Positions 12,301 to 27,300 of a stretch of DNA of 64,000 nucleotides are shown one piece after another; position 1 is the stretch's first letter, and every line of letters starts with the position of its first letter. Source of the DNA: Camarhynchus parvulus (taxonomy: Eukaryota; Chordata; Aves; Passeriformes; Thraupidae); contig NC_044576.1 in assembly GCF_901933205.1 (NCBI RefSeq), positions 9,457,024-9,521,023 of the forward strand. Reading direction: 5' to 3'. The notes under the pieces are model-generated. The model made no database searches, was not told the origin of the DNA, and saw nothing but the letters and a program-made list of their open reading frames with translations. A program made the translations under genes and the position numbers.

Positions 12301-15300
12301 ATAGAAGTGCTCCCACTGGCAGCTTGGATTACCAAAGTAGGATTGCCATCAGATTGGTTTCATCTTCAACAGTTAACACTATTTCTCTTATTCCAGTACA
12401 ACTCATCTTTCTGCCCACGCAACTGCACACCCACTGATGTAATATCCAACACAGAAACATTATGCCTCTAGCTGAAATTCTCCTATCTGCATCAAACTGT
12501 GTGCTCAGCACATCTAGAAGTGCCAGGGCTAGAAAATCAATCCAGCCTTGCAGAGTGATGCCATTCTGGCAGGAGGAAAGCAAACAAAAATACTTAAGAA
12601 GGAAAAGAAAAGTTCACATCATAATTTCTTCATTCAACAGCATAAGAACAGTGAATCTGAGCGGCCCCATAATGCCAATCAGAATAAAGTTGTGCTTATG
12701 TCTTTTTTTCCCCTAAATCCTTTGTCAACAACCTTCTCAAGCTTCTTTCCACCAGCTGCTGCATTCTAAACCTAAGAGGTCTGCCTGCATGACATGACCT
12801 TTTCTTGCTTCTCTCTGTGCAGTTAGCAGCTAGCTTAAAGACTTAGTGAAGAGCTCAAAATAATCCATCGTGGAAATGCTCCAAAATGTGTATCCTTCTG
12901 GCTACCGAAGAGGTTCACCCTTAACATCTTGGATTTTGGACTTTGATTGTGCCTCTTAAATGGCTTTCACCTTAACAAGAAGAGTTCAGCTTTAGCTCCA
13001 GGTGGATAAAGATTCTTGAGATGAGTGCCTGAAAAGCTCAGGCTTTTCATTCATTTCCAGCATCCTGCCCTGCAGAATGCAGGCTCCAGCAGGAATATCT
13101 GTGACAGCCATGTCACTGATCCCAGCCACGTCTGGGAGCTGGGATGGACATGGTGTGAAGGAATCAGTGTTTCAAGATGTTCTACCCCCAGCACTGTCTC
13201 CCAATTCAGGGAGAGGAAGGGAGGCATTATTACCAAATCAAGTAAGCATCACATTCCCTTTTTTCTGACCAGGACTATTATATTTAAAAGCTGAAAGGCT
13301 TTTAACAGCCAGTGCAGCTGACCTCCAAAGCTGAAGTGTATATCCTTGAATATCTTGTCTTCCTTGATTTATCTTGACAAGAGCTATTTGTAAAGCCATA
13401 TGGAAAAGGAAGGGGAAAAAACCCAAGAAATTATTTTTCTGTAGAACTGACTTTTCACAACTAGACCAAAATCTCTCTTTCTCTTACCAGTGTTTTTCAA
13501 ATGGTGATTGAACAAATCCTGTGTATTGTTACTTTAGCTGCTTTGTATCTCTTTGGGGGTTTGTGGGTAGAATTCCTTGGTTGATGAAGTGGATTTTTAA
13601 TGATCACAGTAGCTTTACTGTTGTTGCGTTCACAGAACTCACAAAGAACAGGGCATAAATGTCCTTGGAAATGAGCAGACCAAGAATGAGCTTGCTAGCT
13701 TTCTTTTAAAATTATTTCAGAATGCTGCTTAGAGGTTATGTAATTTTATTTATTTATTTGTTACTTACAGATCTGCTCCTGTTCCGTAGATAGAGTACTT
13801 GATTTCTCCCCAAAGCCCTGAATCTGGATCTGTAGCCTTAAGAAAAAAAAAGAGAGTTTTACTTTACTAAAATAGAAAAAGAACTGTTTAATTTTTCTTT
13901 TGGCAAGAGGCCCAAATGCTTTTCACCCTCTTTGCCATCACATTTTTAGTGGGAAACTGCGTGAGCAAATATGCACCTAGAAAGTGCACAACCTACCACC
14001 AGGAAATGTCCCTGCCAGCCCCAGGAATGCTGTCCCTGTGCCCGGGGGCTGTGGCACAGACAGTGACGCTAGATGGCCCCATCCATCCACAGTTACCTTC
14101 TCCTCCTTTGATAGAGATGGAGATAATCTCAGTGACATGAACACTGCCAGCTCTGAGACCTTCCTAATTATCAGTTAAACATTAATGAATATTCCCTAGA
14201 CAAAACTATTTACTTCTTATATTGTATTTTTAAGCTTCTGCTTGTTTAATTAAGTCAATTTATAGTAATGAATAACAAATGTTTCAGTCTATACATTGTA
14301 TTTCAGCTTTGTTTATTTTTTAATCACTCTTGTGCCTGTTTGACTTTTAATAATGTACATACTGCTACCAGATGATATCTTTGTTTCATACTCTTGTTGG
14401 CTTCCTTTCTTAGCTCAGGCTTAGGAAAGCTATTGATTTGGTAGCAGCTATTTCCATAAACTCCTGCTCCTCTGATAGCTCTGAGGAGGTGTTATACCAT
14501 TGTACCTGGCCATCAAAATTCATGGTGGTGCTGGTTGATTCATTCATCTCCCTGTTTAAATATCTGAGAACTGGAACAATGTTTTTGATTCCTGCATTAT
14601 TAACATGACACACCTGCAGCCCTACTGATAGATGTAGTTTTGTTCTTTGGCATGAGCTTGTCAGATTCTCTCACCCCATGATTTTGACCACGGCCTAGTT
14701 TAGTGCTGTCTGCCTTCACTTAAAACATCTGCATACCTGGGACTTCTTCCAGAATTGCCATTCTGAGTACTTGAAACATCTTAGTTTTTCATGTATAGTT
14801 GTAAATCTGGGTCAAGTACTGAGTTGACAGCACATGACTAAATTTTACATGGGCTCCTTCAGCTACACGTTCCCGTGCACTTTGGCTCAGAAGTTTTATT
14901 GCTTCTGCAAACATTTTTTAAATCTCTTCTTTTTTTTGCTGTCCACATCCTGGAATTTTTTATTCCTCTTACCTCAAAGATAGTTATGTTTAAGAATCTC
15001 TAATAGATTTCCTACTAGTTTCATGCAATAACCTTTTCTCTATTGTTTATCGTTCAGTTCTTTGATTCGTCCATTAGTAAAATTTGCCTTCAGCACTTTA
15101 TTATTCTGATTATTTAGTTGTCTTTCTTAGGTGTTGCCAGCTTGTGCTGGAGATCTCTGGCAACCTGCCCCCACCATCCTCACCTGTGTGGCCTCTGCAA
15201 GGTGACTTGCATCCCCCACCAAGGCCAGGTGGCCAGGAGCTTTCTTGGCTTTGTGACATGAGGGCTGTTTCCAGTCTCAGCAGTTGCACTAGAGAGAAGC

Positions 15301-18300
15301 AGCTGGAAATGCTCCTCCAGCACTCAGGGCCCATGTAACAACCCTGACTTTCTTTGTATGAAAATGCAAGATACTGGAAAATCTATAGGCATATTTTTCC
15401 CACTGTGAGAAGATGCATACATAGGGATCTTTTTTTCCCAGTCCTAAGCACTTTCATTTTATATTCTTGCCCTCATTAACTGTTTAATTATTCCTTTAGC
15501 AGCCAGGTTCCTCCCAAGAGGAGGAGACTAATACCTACTAAGCAGCCATCTTTTTTTCTTTTTACTCATACTTAAGCAAGCAAATCCAGTAAATCCAATT
15601 CCACTTAGCCATAACTGAATCTTCCCATTGGACACTGATTTGGCTTAGGCTTTCTTAATACTCAAGGGCCATGTGATTTGTCTTAAAAGCAGATGGCTCT
15701 TGTTGTTCTAAATAATATTTGTCTAAAACTTTATTTTTTCCCAAAGTGGTTTTTTTTGGGTTGATTCTGGAAAATAATTGGAGTTTGGTCCAGAAGTCAA
15801 ATGTTGAGTAAGATTTGCTATTTGCCCTGTCCACTGTTTTTAAGGTACTTGAACTGTTTCCACAGACACCCAGAAAAGAGAACATTTCTTAAGAGGTGAA
15901 TGAAACTTACTGTAACAGCAACTACATTGGAGCCCCCTGGGGAGTTCTCAGGGATCCTGGCAATGTAGTAGTCAGAGGAGAACTTGGGGACATTGTCATT
16001 GGTGTCCAGCAAGCGAATCACCACGTCAGCCGTCGAGCTGAATTTCTCCGGTGTGTTCACCTCAATTGCAAGAAGCTAAGAAGAGAAAAACCAGAAATCA
16101 CTACAAGGCACCTATTAGTTCTCTTAAAAGAGCTTCCTCCACCATCTGTGGCACGATGGTGCATTTTAGCCTGGTTGGAGCAGACAGCTTATAACCAGGG
16201 AGATGATGAGCCAGGTCAGCGTGCGGCCTCGGCTCGTTTGTATGTGCTTGCTTGAGATGGGCAGTCAAACTGTGAGGAGAGGCCTTCAAACCTGTGTATT
16301 CATATTAGATTTCATGTGAGAGATGTGACTAGTCATAACTAACCAACACACGTCCAAAAACCATAACAGAAGCCAACAAACAATCATCCCTGGGCAGCTC
16401 CTAGAACTTTGGGAAACAGAAGCACTGAATTATTTTGAATAACCACATAAACTTAATTGTGATCTTTTGTAGAGGAAGTTCTTCATCAAGAAAGAAGGCC
16501 AGAACAATAAACTGCACCAAACAGGGTAAAAAGATGAGGGAACCAGTTGTTTTGAAGCAGCATTACTCCCACCCCAAATGCTGGATGGTCAGGCATGTAG
16601 AGCAGAGCCCCATTTCCCAAAGATTGTGAAGACTTCTGCTACTGACTTCATGGCACTTCTACCCTCATTGCCTCACACTGATTAGGACTTTATCAGATAA
16701 AATGAGAGCTTTTGAATTGTCTCACTGTCTATGAGGAGAACAGAGCTCTCTGACATCACTCATTCTTATAAGTGCTCATCTGAAAGCACAGGCAATCACA
16801 TATAGTAAACTGAGTATTTATCTATCTGCTCCTTACTGAGCAAAATCTGCTGGATTTGGGGAGCATCAGTAGGATGCCTCAGCAGGTAGAGCAGCAAGCT
16901 CAGGCGGTCTGTGGTGGTTCTGTAAGCAAGAAAAGAGAGCCACTGGGACTTTCACAGGGTCTGTCCCAGTGTCTGCATCGCTCAGGATCAGCACTAGGCC
17001 ATCAGTCCTGGGCTCTGTGGGGGCTGAGCCCAAATGCATAACACCAAAAACAATGGTCTAATGTTTGGTTTTCATGCTTGGGCAGAGACATAGTTAACAA
17101 AAGCAGGAGGGCTTTAAGACAGCACACCACTAAATAGACTACTGAGCAGGACATGAGCTGAGATCTAAGAGGCTCAGCTGAGAAATCTGGCTGCAGGGGT
17201 TTTAATTGCTAGGAGACGTGTCCCAGGAGCTCCCACAAAGAGGGAGTGCCTAAGGGAGCTCTGGCAGGAGCAGCAGGGCTGCCACAGCATCCCCTGCTCC
17301 CCTGGGAGCTCATCCTTCCTGTGCAGGGCCTGCAGGGAAGTGATGCTCCTCAGCAGTGGCACCCCCGACTGCCTGGGGGACACCCTGGGCTCAGGGCTCT
17401 GCTCTGCCAGATTTGGACAATTTGTATCACCTCCAGGTGAAAGCAGAGGGTGGGGAGCTGTTCAAGTAGAGAGGGAAAAGGCTACCTCAGTGTCATCTCC
17501 TAGAGCTGTGCCTGCTGTGTGGGCATTTATAATGCTTGGAAATAAAGAGAAGAAATGAATCTCGAGGGATTGCTTGCAATTACTGCTGCTCCAAAAGGGG
17601 AGCCTGGTCACTCCATTGCTGTGACCTCCCAAACTTTTGTGTTTGGGAGTCTCAGGTGGTGTTACAGCAAAAGAAATTTTTGAAGGGACAGCCATGCAGA
17701 CATCAGCAAAAACCTCCTCATGAGAAATCTCAGCTCCTAAAGCAGTACAGAGGTAAAATCTTAGTGCTGATTGTGCACATGGAGCTATTACTAAATTATA
17801 ACATCTGCAGTTAAATCATCTTTGCTGCTGCAATCAGCCCATCTTAGTACACCTTATGAAAGCTCAGTGTTTTTACTTTGTTTCCTACACTCACTTTTTA
17901 TTCCGTCTCCTTTAAGCAGCCACAGTCCTGCTATGTCAACATGCTGACAACATCTTCCTTCAGGGAGGAAATTTTGTCAGCTCACTGGCCTGCAGTGCCT
18001 TATGCAGACCTGTACTGTTTGTTTCATGCAGAGAGAAAAAAAATAGTGTAAAACTATTACTTCACAGGACTACATATCAACAATTCATACTTAAGTGCCA
18101 GAAGAGCAAACGGACATGCAATCTTAAAAGTGGTAGGTGACTTTTTAAAATAGAGTTTGACTTTGGCAGCTGAAGATAACTGCAGCCTCACCTGGTCCCA
18201 GTCTGTAGATGTGAGTGTCTGCAGCATGTCCAGGCTCCTGCCAAGGCAAGATGCTGAAGGAGATGGAGGCAGGAGGTTTGTCCCCAAAGCATGGCAGCCC

Positions 18301-21300
18301 ATAACAAGGTGGGACAGCAATATCTGGCCCCTGTGGCAGAGGGACTGCAGAGATGTGTGAATTACCACTGCTGCCATACTTTGGGAAACCCATTTGAGCT
18401 CTTAAACAGCTGAAAATGAAGGAACTCCTGACTACCACCTACATTTAAGAGCCAGCACTAAATGGAAGATAGGTTTCTCTAGCAGCCTTTGCTTCAGAAA
18501 GTTTTTCAGCGCATCTCCCAGACAAATTAGCTTTAATTATTCTCTGGCATTTTACTCTTCAAAAATGAACTAGAGGAGAGGGATCATTGCTTACAGAAAA
18601 AAACCAAAACCCTGAAGAGAACCTCTCAAAGCTGTTGTGAGATACATATTAAATAGAAATATATTTCTTCCAAAATTCTAACCAGATTGACTACACTGAC
18701 AACTAAAACTGGGTAGGAAGTGATTTGAACTTTGCAGGAAAGTCAAGCCAGCAATGAGGTCTTTATAAAGTATTTGCTGCCATATATTGCTACCATATAA
18801 TCCATCTGCACCTTCTCCATTTGGAATCCAGAAAAAGGCTGCACTTTTTAAGCCAAGTCTTACAGTCTCCAGTAGAAATAATTTTGGAAAGTCTTTCTCC
18901 AGTAGAAATAATAATAATAAAAAAAGAATAACTGCTTAAGCTATAAAAATATATATCCTTTTTCCTGGTAATTAATTCTTTTGGTGTTCATGGCAATCAC
19001 ATTAGCTACTTTGATTTCTATTGGCATTCATGAGGAGGCCATGTATAACTCCTTTACTGGTCTTTTGGTAGTTTAACCTGAATAAATGTGTGCTTGTTAT
19101 AATTAGTTTCAGTAGCACTTTATGGCCCTTTCAGAATCTTCCACTTTAATGCAGTAATGATGCCTCATATTTTTGTAGCATCTATAACATATAAAGCTCA
19201 AAATGGCTTAGGAACATTACAAGAAGAGGCCTGAACCATACTGAAGTGAAACTTGCTGAGGACACGAAGCAAAGGGGGAGAACAAAATTGTGGAATTTTG
19301 GCTTTTGGATTGTGCAAGAAATGCCTCTCTCTCTACATTACAAAACTAGCATATGTTAATACTCAGCTAGATTGTTTTGGCATTTTTTTAAATGATTACA
19401 GGGATTGTCTATGCAGTTCTTTGCAGTTAGAACTGAAACATTTACACTCAGTTTCAGAGGCAGCCCACAGAAATCCAGACTACTTAATTATCTTGTTGAT
19501 GAGCCAAAGAATCCATCAGGGAAGGTGATAATGCAAGGTTCCAGCTTTTGGATTAAACTGGTTCTTGCAGGGCTGGTTTAGAGCGTGGGTGAGCCTCAGG
19601 TCAGCCTGCAAATGGCCATACAGATAGATAGACTCTGACAAAGGCAGTGAGCAATTTTGGGGAATTATCTTCCAGTCAGCTGTGGTCTTCAGGCTGCCAA
19701 CATCCAAAAGCATGATCGTGAATCAAATTACTTAGCACTAAGTAGGTAAAGTTCTTGCTGCAGAGAAATTAGGATTTCATCCTGTGAATGTATCATTGTG
19801 AGTGCAGAAATAACACCCTGAGGGTTCGGTCTAGAATGATTCAGAGCCACCAACATGTACAGTTTCCAGAGAGACATAAAAATGAACATTTGGCACTGAC
19901 TGGACTAAATCAGTCCACAGATGCATCCATTAAACCTTGTGAAGGTGATGAACCAGAGGCAGAAATGAGTTTCCCTTACATGGACTATCATGTATCTGAT
20001 AATGCACCAGACAGCTCTGGGTGGATTAAGCTAAATCACATCAGATACAAAAGCCATCGTACCCATACTGTATACACTGAAAAAGAGGATCCAGAAAGCA
20101 GAAGTACCTTGAAGGTTAACACCTTGAAACTTTCATAGTCAATGGCACCAGAATTTTCCACTATTATTGTAACCTGAGCTTCATTCAGGACAGTTTGAGG
20201 AACCACTCGGAAGATGCCACCAGGTCCAACAAGACGGAGGTTGAATTTAGCATTGGCTCCCTGTTGATAAAAGCAGACATGACATTGATTGTTTTCAGTA
20301 ATGTCACATTTCTTACAGCCTGGATTGCTCTGTTTCTTCAAACTACATGAAATGAGAACGAGCCTTACTGCTGAGAGCCCTCTGCTCTCCATCCCCTGGG
20401 CAGGAGATCACTAAGAAGCTTAGCTGTATAATCCCTCCAGCCCTAGTCACAAGACAGACACAGCTTTTCTTAAAATAGATTGACAAGCTTGGTTATTCTT
20501 TCAGTCATAATGGAAAAACCCTGCAGCAGGCCTGGCTAAGAGAGGAGTCTTGTGGCAAGCAGCCTTGGGTTTTGTGCCACATACTGGGAGCTAGACAGAG
20601 ATGCCACCACGTGCATATTAGCAGGGAAGTCCTGCCTCTCCCTGCTTCCTGCCCAGGAAAGACAACTGAACTGCTCCAGTAAGGACAGCACAACCTCACA
20701 AACCCAACCTCACAGAATGGTTTGGGGTGGAATGGACATTTGACATCACCACATTTCAACCCCCTTGCCACAGGCACAGACACCTCCCACTAGACGGGTT
20801 GCTCAGAGCCCTATCCAGCCTGGCCTTGAGCACTTCCCATGTCCAGCCTGTGTCCTAATAACTCACATGCTGTGTGAGTTGTTCTTCATGCATTCTGCAT
20901 GATGAAGATGCAGAATCACAAAGACAGGCAATTTCCAAACAGGTGTGGAGTAGCACATTTTGCACTGATTGGATTAAGCTAGCCCAGAGGTGCAAACACC
21001 AAATCTTTTGGAAGTTGATGCACTTGTGGGGAGAGAGGACTTCCACTTGTGCAGGACAAAATCTGACACACTTGACAGCTCCAGGTGAAGTGAGAAGGCA
21101 AATCCCCTTACACAGATAAACCTTCTAGCCAGAGAGAACATGGGGAGCAGCAGTATCTAAAAGGTTATCATTCCTTGTATGGAAGCTGGGAAGAGTGAGC
21201 CAGAGCCAGCTGGCCAGGCTAATTCTTTTAAACCAAACTGGAGCATGTAAGAGAAAAGATGAAAGGGGGATCCTCATATTTCTGCCTTACAGGGAAGATG

Positions 21301-24300
21301 TGAAAATGAGCTGAGCCTACCTCACCAAACTCTCTGGGTTCACCAATTTCTCAGTGTCATGTTTACACTGTGACAAACAGCCAGATTCACTGCCTGCCTG
21401 GTGCCACGCTCTGCCCGTAGCATGAATCTTGAGATGATGAATTTCTAATAATAACTTTCAAACAGGACAACTTTACTTTCAGCTGTATCCCTGGAGAGCT
21501 TGTTATGAGCAGTTCTTGAGCAGCCCTAGCTCATGACAAGAGAAAAAGGATTCAGCAATAGTTCCTTAAGAGAAACAGAATGAACTTGGATCCAAACTCA
21601 ATGGTCTGTGTTGTTTGGTCACACAAACCCACTCCCCAGCTACAGAGATGATAATGGGCTCTCTTTTGCTGGGTGGCAAAGCCAAACACACAAAGCCACA
21701 GCTGCTGGGCTATGGAAAATAGTGCTGATGGAAAGAGTGGACAGTCTGACAATACAAAGTCAGACAAAGTCATACAAAGTGTGTGGCACATGGGACTGTA
21801 CATTACTAGAAGGATGGCATGGGACAGGGAGAGAACTGCCTCCCTCCAACAGCTGAGTGATTTCTGCCACAGAACCCAGATCTGCTCAGAGCCAGCCATG
21901 CTGCTGCATGTCTCCAAGCAGACAGCCATGGGACACAGGAATGACTGAAGGAACAGCAGCACTGAGTCCTAAGCCATGCTGAAAAGGTCTGGGAGAGAAA
22001 TTTCTGTATCATTTTCTTGCAAGTAAGCATGGCATTTCCATCAATCTGTACGCCTAAACCAGACCTTAACCACAGCTTCCTCCTCCTCTTCACTTTTATT
22101 GTCTGCTCCACCAAAATAAAGAGCCTCTAGCAGCTGTGACAGAGACAGACACATGTTTAATTTTTTCCCTACAGAATCATCTTGGATGGAAGGGAAAATA
22201 TTGCATTCTCTGCCTTAGAAGAAAAGCAACCCATCCCCCCTAGAGTGATGCCTTACACTATACTAGGAAGCTTCTTGAGAAATCTATACAGTGTATTTAT
22301 CAGTGTTTTCTGCTTATTTTATAGCCTAACTTGCAGCCTGAATATTTTGTCAGCCTAGATATATATTTTGTCTCTAAAGAGAAGAGATGGGTTTTGTTTC
22401 TCCCCTTCTGCAGCACCATCCCCCATGACAACAGCAGGATAGACATAGCACTGCTTTGAAAGCAGTCATTTATCTGCTCGCTGCAGAGCAGCAGGAGGGA
22501 GGGGGAAGAAGCCAGTGGGTTTGATAAAGTACAATACCATCAAACCAGCACAATACTGAGCACAGTTACAGAAGAGAGTTCTTTCCAATAGTAATACAAT
22601 TGTCAGATGCATTAAGCTTTCTTCTTGTCACTAGCTAACCTGAGGCTAACTCAGATGGATGTCATTCATACAGTATTTAGCTTAGGGGTCCCTATAGCAA
22701 CCACTGCCATAGCACCTACAGGTATCACAGGTCAGTTAGACAGCAGGCTGAGATGGATGGAATCTTCTTTCCTTTTCCTTGATCTGGTAAGAGTTAGTTT
22801 GGCTTGGGCATAATTTTTAAGAGTACCTAAAAATATCATTCCAGTAGGAATGATTAATCAAACATGCACTGCAGACCCTGACTGTAACATAAGGGCTAGA
22901 AGAGGATGCAGACAGTAATTGCACCTGAAGTTACTAAAGGGCTTGGAACCTCCAAGAAAATCTTCAAAAGGAGTATGTTCTCAGACAATACACTGGCAGC
23001 AAATGAACACAACCAGTAGTTAGGGAAGTTCATAAGGAATGTTCAGCTTCAGTTGACACAAGACCTGGGCTACAGGTTTAGGACCACCCTTCTCATTGCC
23101 ATAACAGTACAGGACAGACTAACTGAACTCCTGGGTCCAGTCTCTCTGTGGTACTGGACCATACCACTACTTTGTCTGTCCTAGGCTTTTAGGGAATGCA
23201 GGTGAAACAGCTGAGTTTCTAAAATGCCATTTCTCCATCTGAGATCTCTTTCTAGTCTTTAGGAAAACAGGACAGGAAAAGCGAAAGTCTGCATAGTTTC
23301 TGTTTACCTGATCTGAATCATTGACTGTGATCTTCAATCCCCGTAAGATTTCACCCTCTGGGGGATGCTCATACATGGTCAGCTCAAACCTGTTCTGAGG
23401 CCCATTTTCTCCATAGAATGTTGGTGGGTGGTTGTTGAGGTCCACCACCCGTATGGTCACCATGGCAAATGTGTGCTCGGAGATGTCACCTTCCCGACTG
23501 ACTTCTGATGCCTGCAGCAGACAAGAGGAAGAAAAGAATGATGAAGTAGTTTTCTCCATCTTCAGATTCATGTTCAGGTATTATTCCACATGTACAAAGC
23601 ACTCTAACTTGTAGGAAGAGTCATAGGCTTATATTTCTCTAAAACCTCAGTGCATTTCACACTGAAGTTTATGATGATTAGAAGATTATGGTAATAAACC
23701 AGTCCCAGTAGAGCCCCAGTTGATTCTCCCTCTAATTTTGTCATCTTAGTAACTCACTCTGGGTGAAAACAGTTCTCTAAAAGCAATCCAATAGAGACAA
23801 GGTAATTGCTTGCCTAAAGTGTTGATAGAATAGAAAAGGAAGACAATGTTTAAATTTGCTGTGGTACCACAGGCAGTTCATTGTCTCGTTGCTGCAAGGA
23901 CTGCAGCCTTTAATACTGTGAGAAAAACTGTACTTGCGGTATTTAGGTAAATATAAAAAAGTGCTTTTTTTTTCCGAGATTTAGTCTCCAATTCAAAATT
24001 CTGCTGCAGTGTTTAGATGAGCTTAATTTAAGGTGGATATAGTTTAGGCAGACAGGCAAACCTGGCTGGTATTTTTCTGAACCATGAGATCAAATCTGTC
24101 TGGGTTTCAACAACTGCAACATGTGGCCTGATTCAGTGGATTGAACCTGAGACATTTCTTCTGCCAGGACAGAAACTGGCTGATATTTTTGTCCCAACAG
24201 CTATATCTAACATGCCTTTTTGCTCAAAGGGCTCAAAACCAAAGGCACTTCCTCCAAAGACACTAGTCTGGCAACTGAAGTGCCTGTCACTGTATATGCT

Positions 24301-27300
24301 GGGTAATATAACACCTTTTTGGTTCCTCCAGCAGCTTTTGCAGCCTGCCTGAGCTTTGGGTCACCACACACATAATGAGGAGATCAGAAAAGCTTGCAAG
24401 GCTTTAACCCATTCTGCATCTGGGGAATGGTAGCAGAATGCAGTGAAGCAGAGCTGATAGAGGAAGAAATGGTGCCTGAATTTAACTGAGCCCATGAGAA
24501 TCCATGTTCTCCCAGGTAGCTGTAGCTGTACCTGCCCTGCTTGAGCCCAGGAGCAAGTGCTCTTGGGGGTGCTACACACTGGTTCTGGCAGTGTGCAATT
24601 CCTCAAAGCTGCCTTTAAGCCAGTATTGCCCTTATCACAACAATAATGTGCAGTTCCAACGTGCTGGAGAAAACTGATACAGTCTTCACAATTTAATTCT
24701 GCATTTTAAAACACTTTTTCTTTAGAAACTGCTTAAAATAACACAGCCTGTCACATGAGTAGTGGCTCATTGAGGTGTTAGCTCATCAAGGTGTGAGCAT
24801 GTTTTTGTGTGTGGCTGAAGAGTGCCTCAGGAGGGGATGCTGACATAACACTGCATGATCTGTCCCAGTCCTAATACTAATCATAGATTTGACTGTTACC
24901 TATCTCATAACCTGGAAGTTTCATGACATTAATTCCCAGTAATTCCAATAAAATCTGGAAACACAGAGAACAGGTATCTTTGGACTGTAAAGGATTCTCT
25001 AGTCTCAGAGATGAAATTAGGACAAGATGATTTCATTTGAAAGAAATAACTTGAGATATTAAATATCCCAACAATAATATCTTAACATCAGCAATTAGCG
25101 CTGCTTTATACTACCTGGCACTCTGCTCAAATATGGGAGGTAGTTTCTGAAACAGGTAAAGTCAGCTATAAATTGAACAATTTTGGACAATCATGCCTAC
25201 TCATGGGATTTTAGACCAATAGTCTTAAAGTGGCCACAGTACCTACCTTAACTTTAAGTTCATACACTTCTTTCTTGAGCTGATTTGGGCTTTTTATCAC
25301 AGAAATGGCTCCAGTTGTGTTGCTGATTTCAAATGAACCTTCACTTCCTGCAATGAAACCAAGATGCTCTGGTTGCATGACACTCTTTCTTTGAACAAGC
25401 ATGGGCAAATCAACTGTACACTTCACTAAGCACATCTTTGTCCATATGTGCATCCATATGTACCAGTAGATCTGAAGCCACTCTTCAAAAATGAAGCATT
25501 TCTATGACTGGTGTGAGATGAAAACACAGATGAGGGCCTAAAAGGGCTTCCTCCCCTAGGAACAGCTCAGTGGAGTTCTTCCCTTATGGGCAACTGTCAG
25601 CATTTTCCTCTTCTCATCCTGCTTGGGCTCCCCTCAAGCCTCAGCATCCAGGCATGCAAATTTGGTATTAATTTTATTATGCTGCCTTCTTTATATGCTG
25701 GTTTAGACAAAAATAGACATTTGTCATTGTAATTAGTAAATGCTTAATTAAGTCTCTGAGAAACAAGAACATTTCTCTCACTAATATCAGCTAAGGTGAG
25801 AAGTCTGACAATCTGTCAGAAAGAAACACAGTCACTTCCCTCAGACAGCATCTCTGGAGAAGTGTCTTCTGGTCTTAAACATTGAGTTGTCAAATAAAAG
25901 CTTTCAGCCTGTTGCAAGGCTGCCCTGAACAAAAAGGGTTTTTTGGAGTATCTGGGGTAAACCCCAAGGTTTCTGAACTGAGGCAGAGTCTGACAGAGGC
26001 AGGACAGGGCTGCAGGCTGACTTTGCTACTGCTACACAGCTTCCATTGATCTGGAGAGAACAGCAGTTCCAGGCAGCAGCTCATTGAGGTTGCTGTATTT
26101 GTGCTGAAGCAAATGCCAGCTTGCAGAGGGGCAGCAGCGTCTCACCAGGATGTCAGGAACCATCTCACATCACAGCCAAGGGCAGGCTGGTGCCCAGCAA
26201 GGGCAGCCCTGATGCTGCCTCATGTACAGTATTAGCCACATTCTGTGCTTTGTGGCAGTCTACCATTGAAAGGAAAAGAGAGGAAATCCCTTTAAATGTA
26301 GGAGATCAAGGCTTCAGAAATAAAGGATGATGACCTGAAAGCCCAGTCATTTTTCTTTTCCTCAAACTCATTTCCAATGCTGATTTTTAAACCATCTGAT
26401 AGTATCCTCTTCTGCTAATAGCTACAATAACTGCAACTTCATTAAAACACTCTAGACACAACATTGAACAGATATTGACTCACAATACCCAATTATTAAG
26501 ACACATTGGCCTGCAAAATACATTCTGATTGAAAAGAAGCTTAAGTCAATAGTGGTTTCAAACCACCATACTTCATGTTATTGTCTAGTTATCCCAGGGA
26601 GACTGGTAACCTGGAGTACATGTAGCAGTATTGGTGTTCCTCCAGATGTTCAAAGATTGGAGCACTTCCTATCATTATTCCACACTCCTGGGATAAGACA
26701 GGCTTATTAAGAACAAACAATTTCCTGTTTGCTGTTAGTGTTTCTTGTCCTTTAACATCCCAGCCTGCAGTTATTGGAATAATGGCTTGTCAAAAATAAT
26801 GCCAGTGTCTGAGGTGCAGGAGTAGAAACCTGTTGCAATCTTCTGTTCTCTGTTTTTCAGCTTTCTATGCACTAAAAGCATATTCCCTTCCCCTCTTTTC
26901 CATTTCACATAAACAAAGCCCTTGGTTTATGGGCACGAGAAAAACTTGCTCCCCATTAAGTTATATTTTGTTCTACTTATCTGTTTTCCCCTTCCATCTT
27001 CCTTTCCCACTCTTTCCTAAACACTTACCATTTATTTTTATCCCAGAGAACCCTTTTGGTCCTTCTCTATTTTCTTTGGCAATCCAGTATCTTCTCATTA
27101 ATCTTACTTCCCTTTGACATTTTCCCTGGCTCTTCTGCCTTCACTTGTTCTCCTTATTTAATTTCTCCATTGTTTAGCATATTTTCATCCCATTTGTTCT
27201 TGCTCCTCATTTTGCACCTTTCTTTTTATCTTTTCTCATTTTCTATCCATTGTCCTCTGCAACTGTCTTTTCCTTGATGTTTCTACCTTTCTTTTACCTG

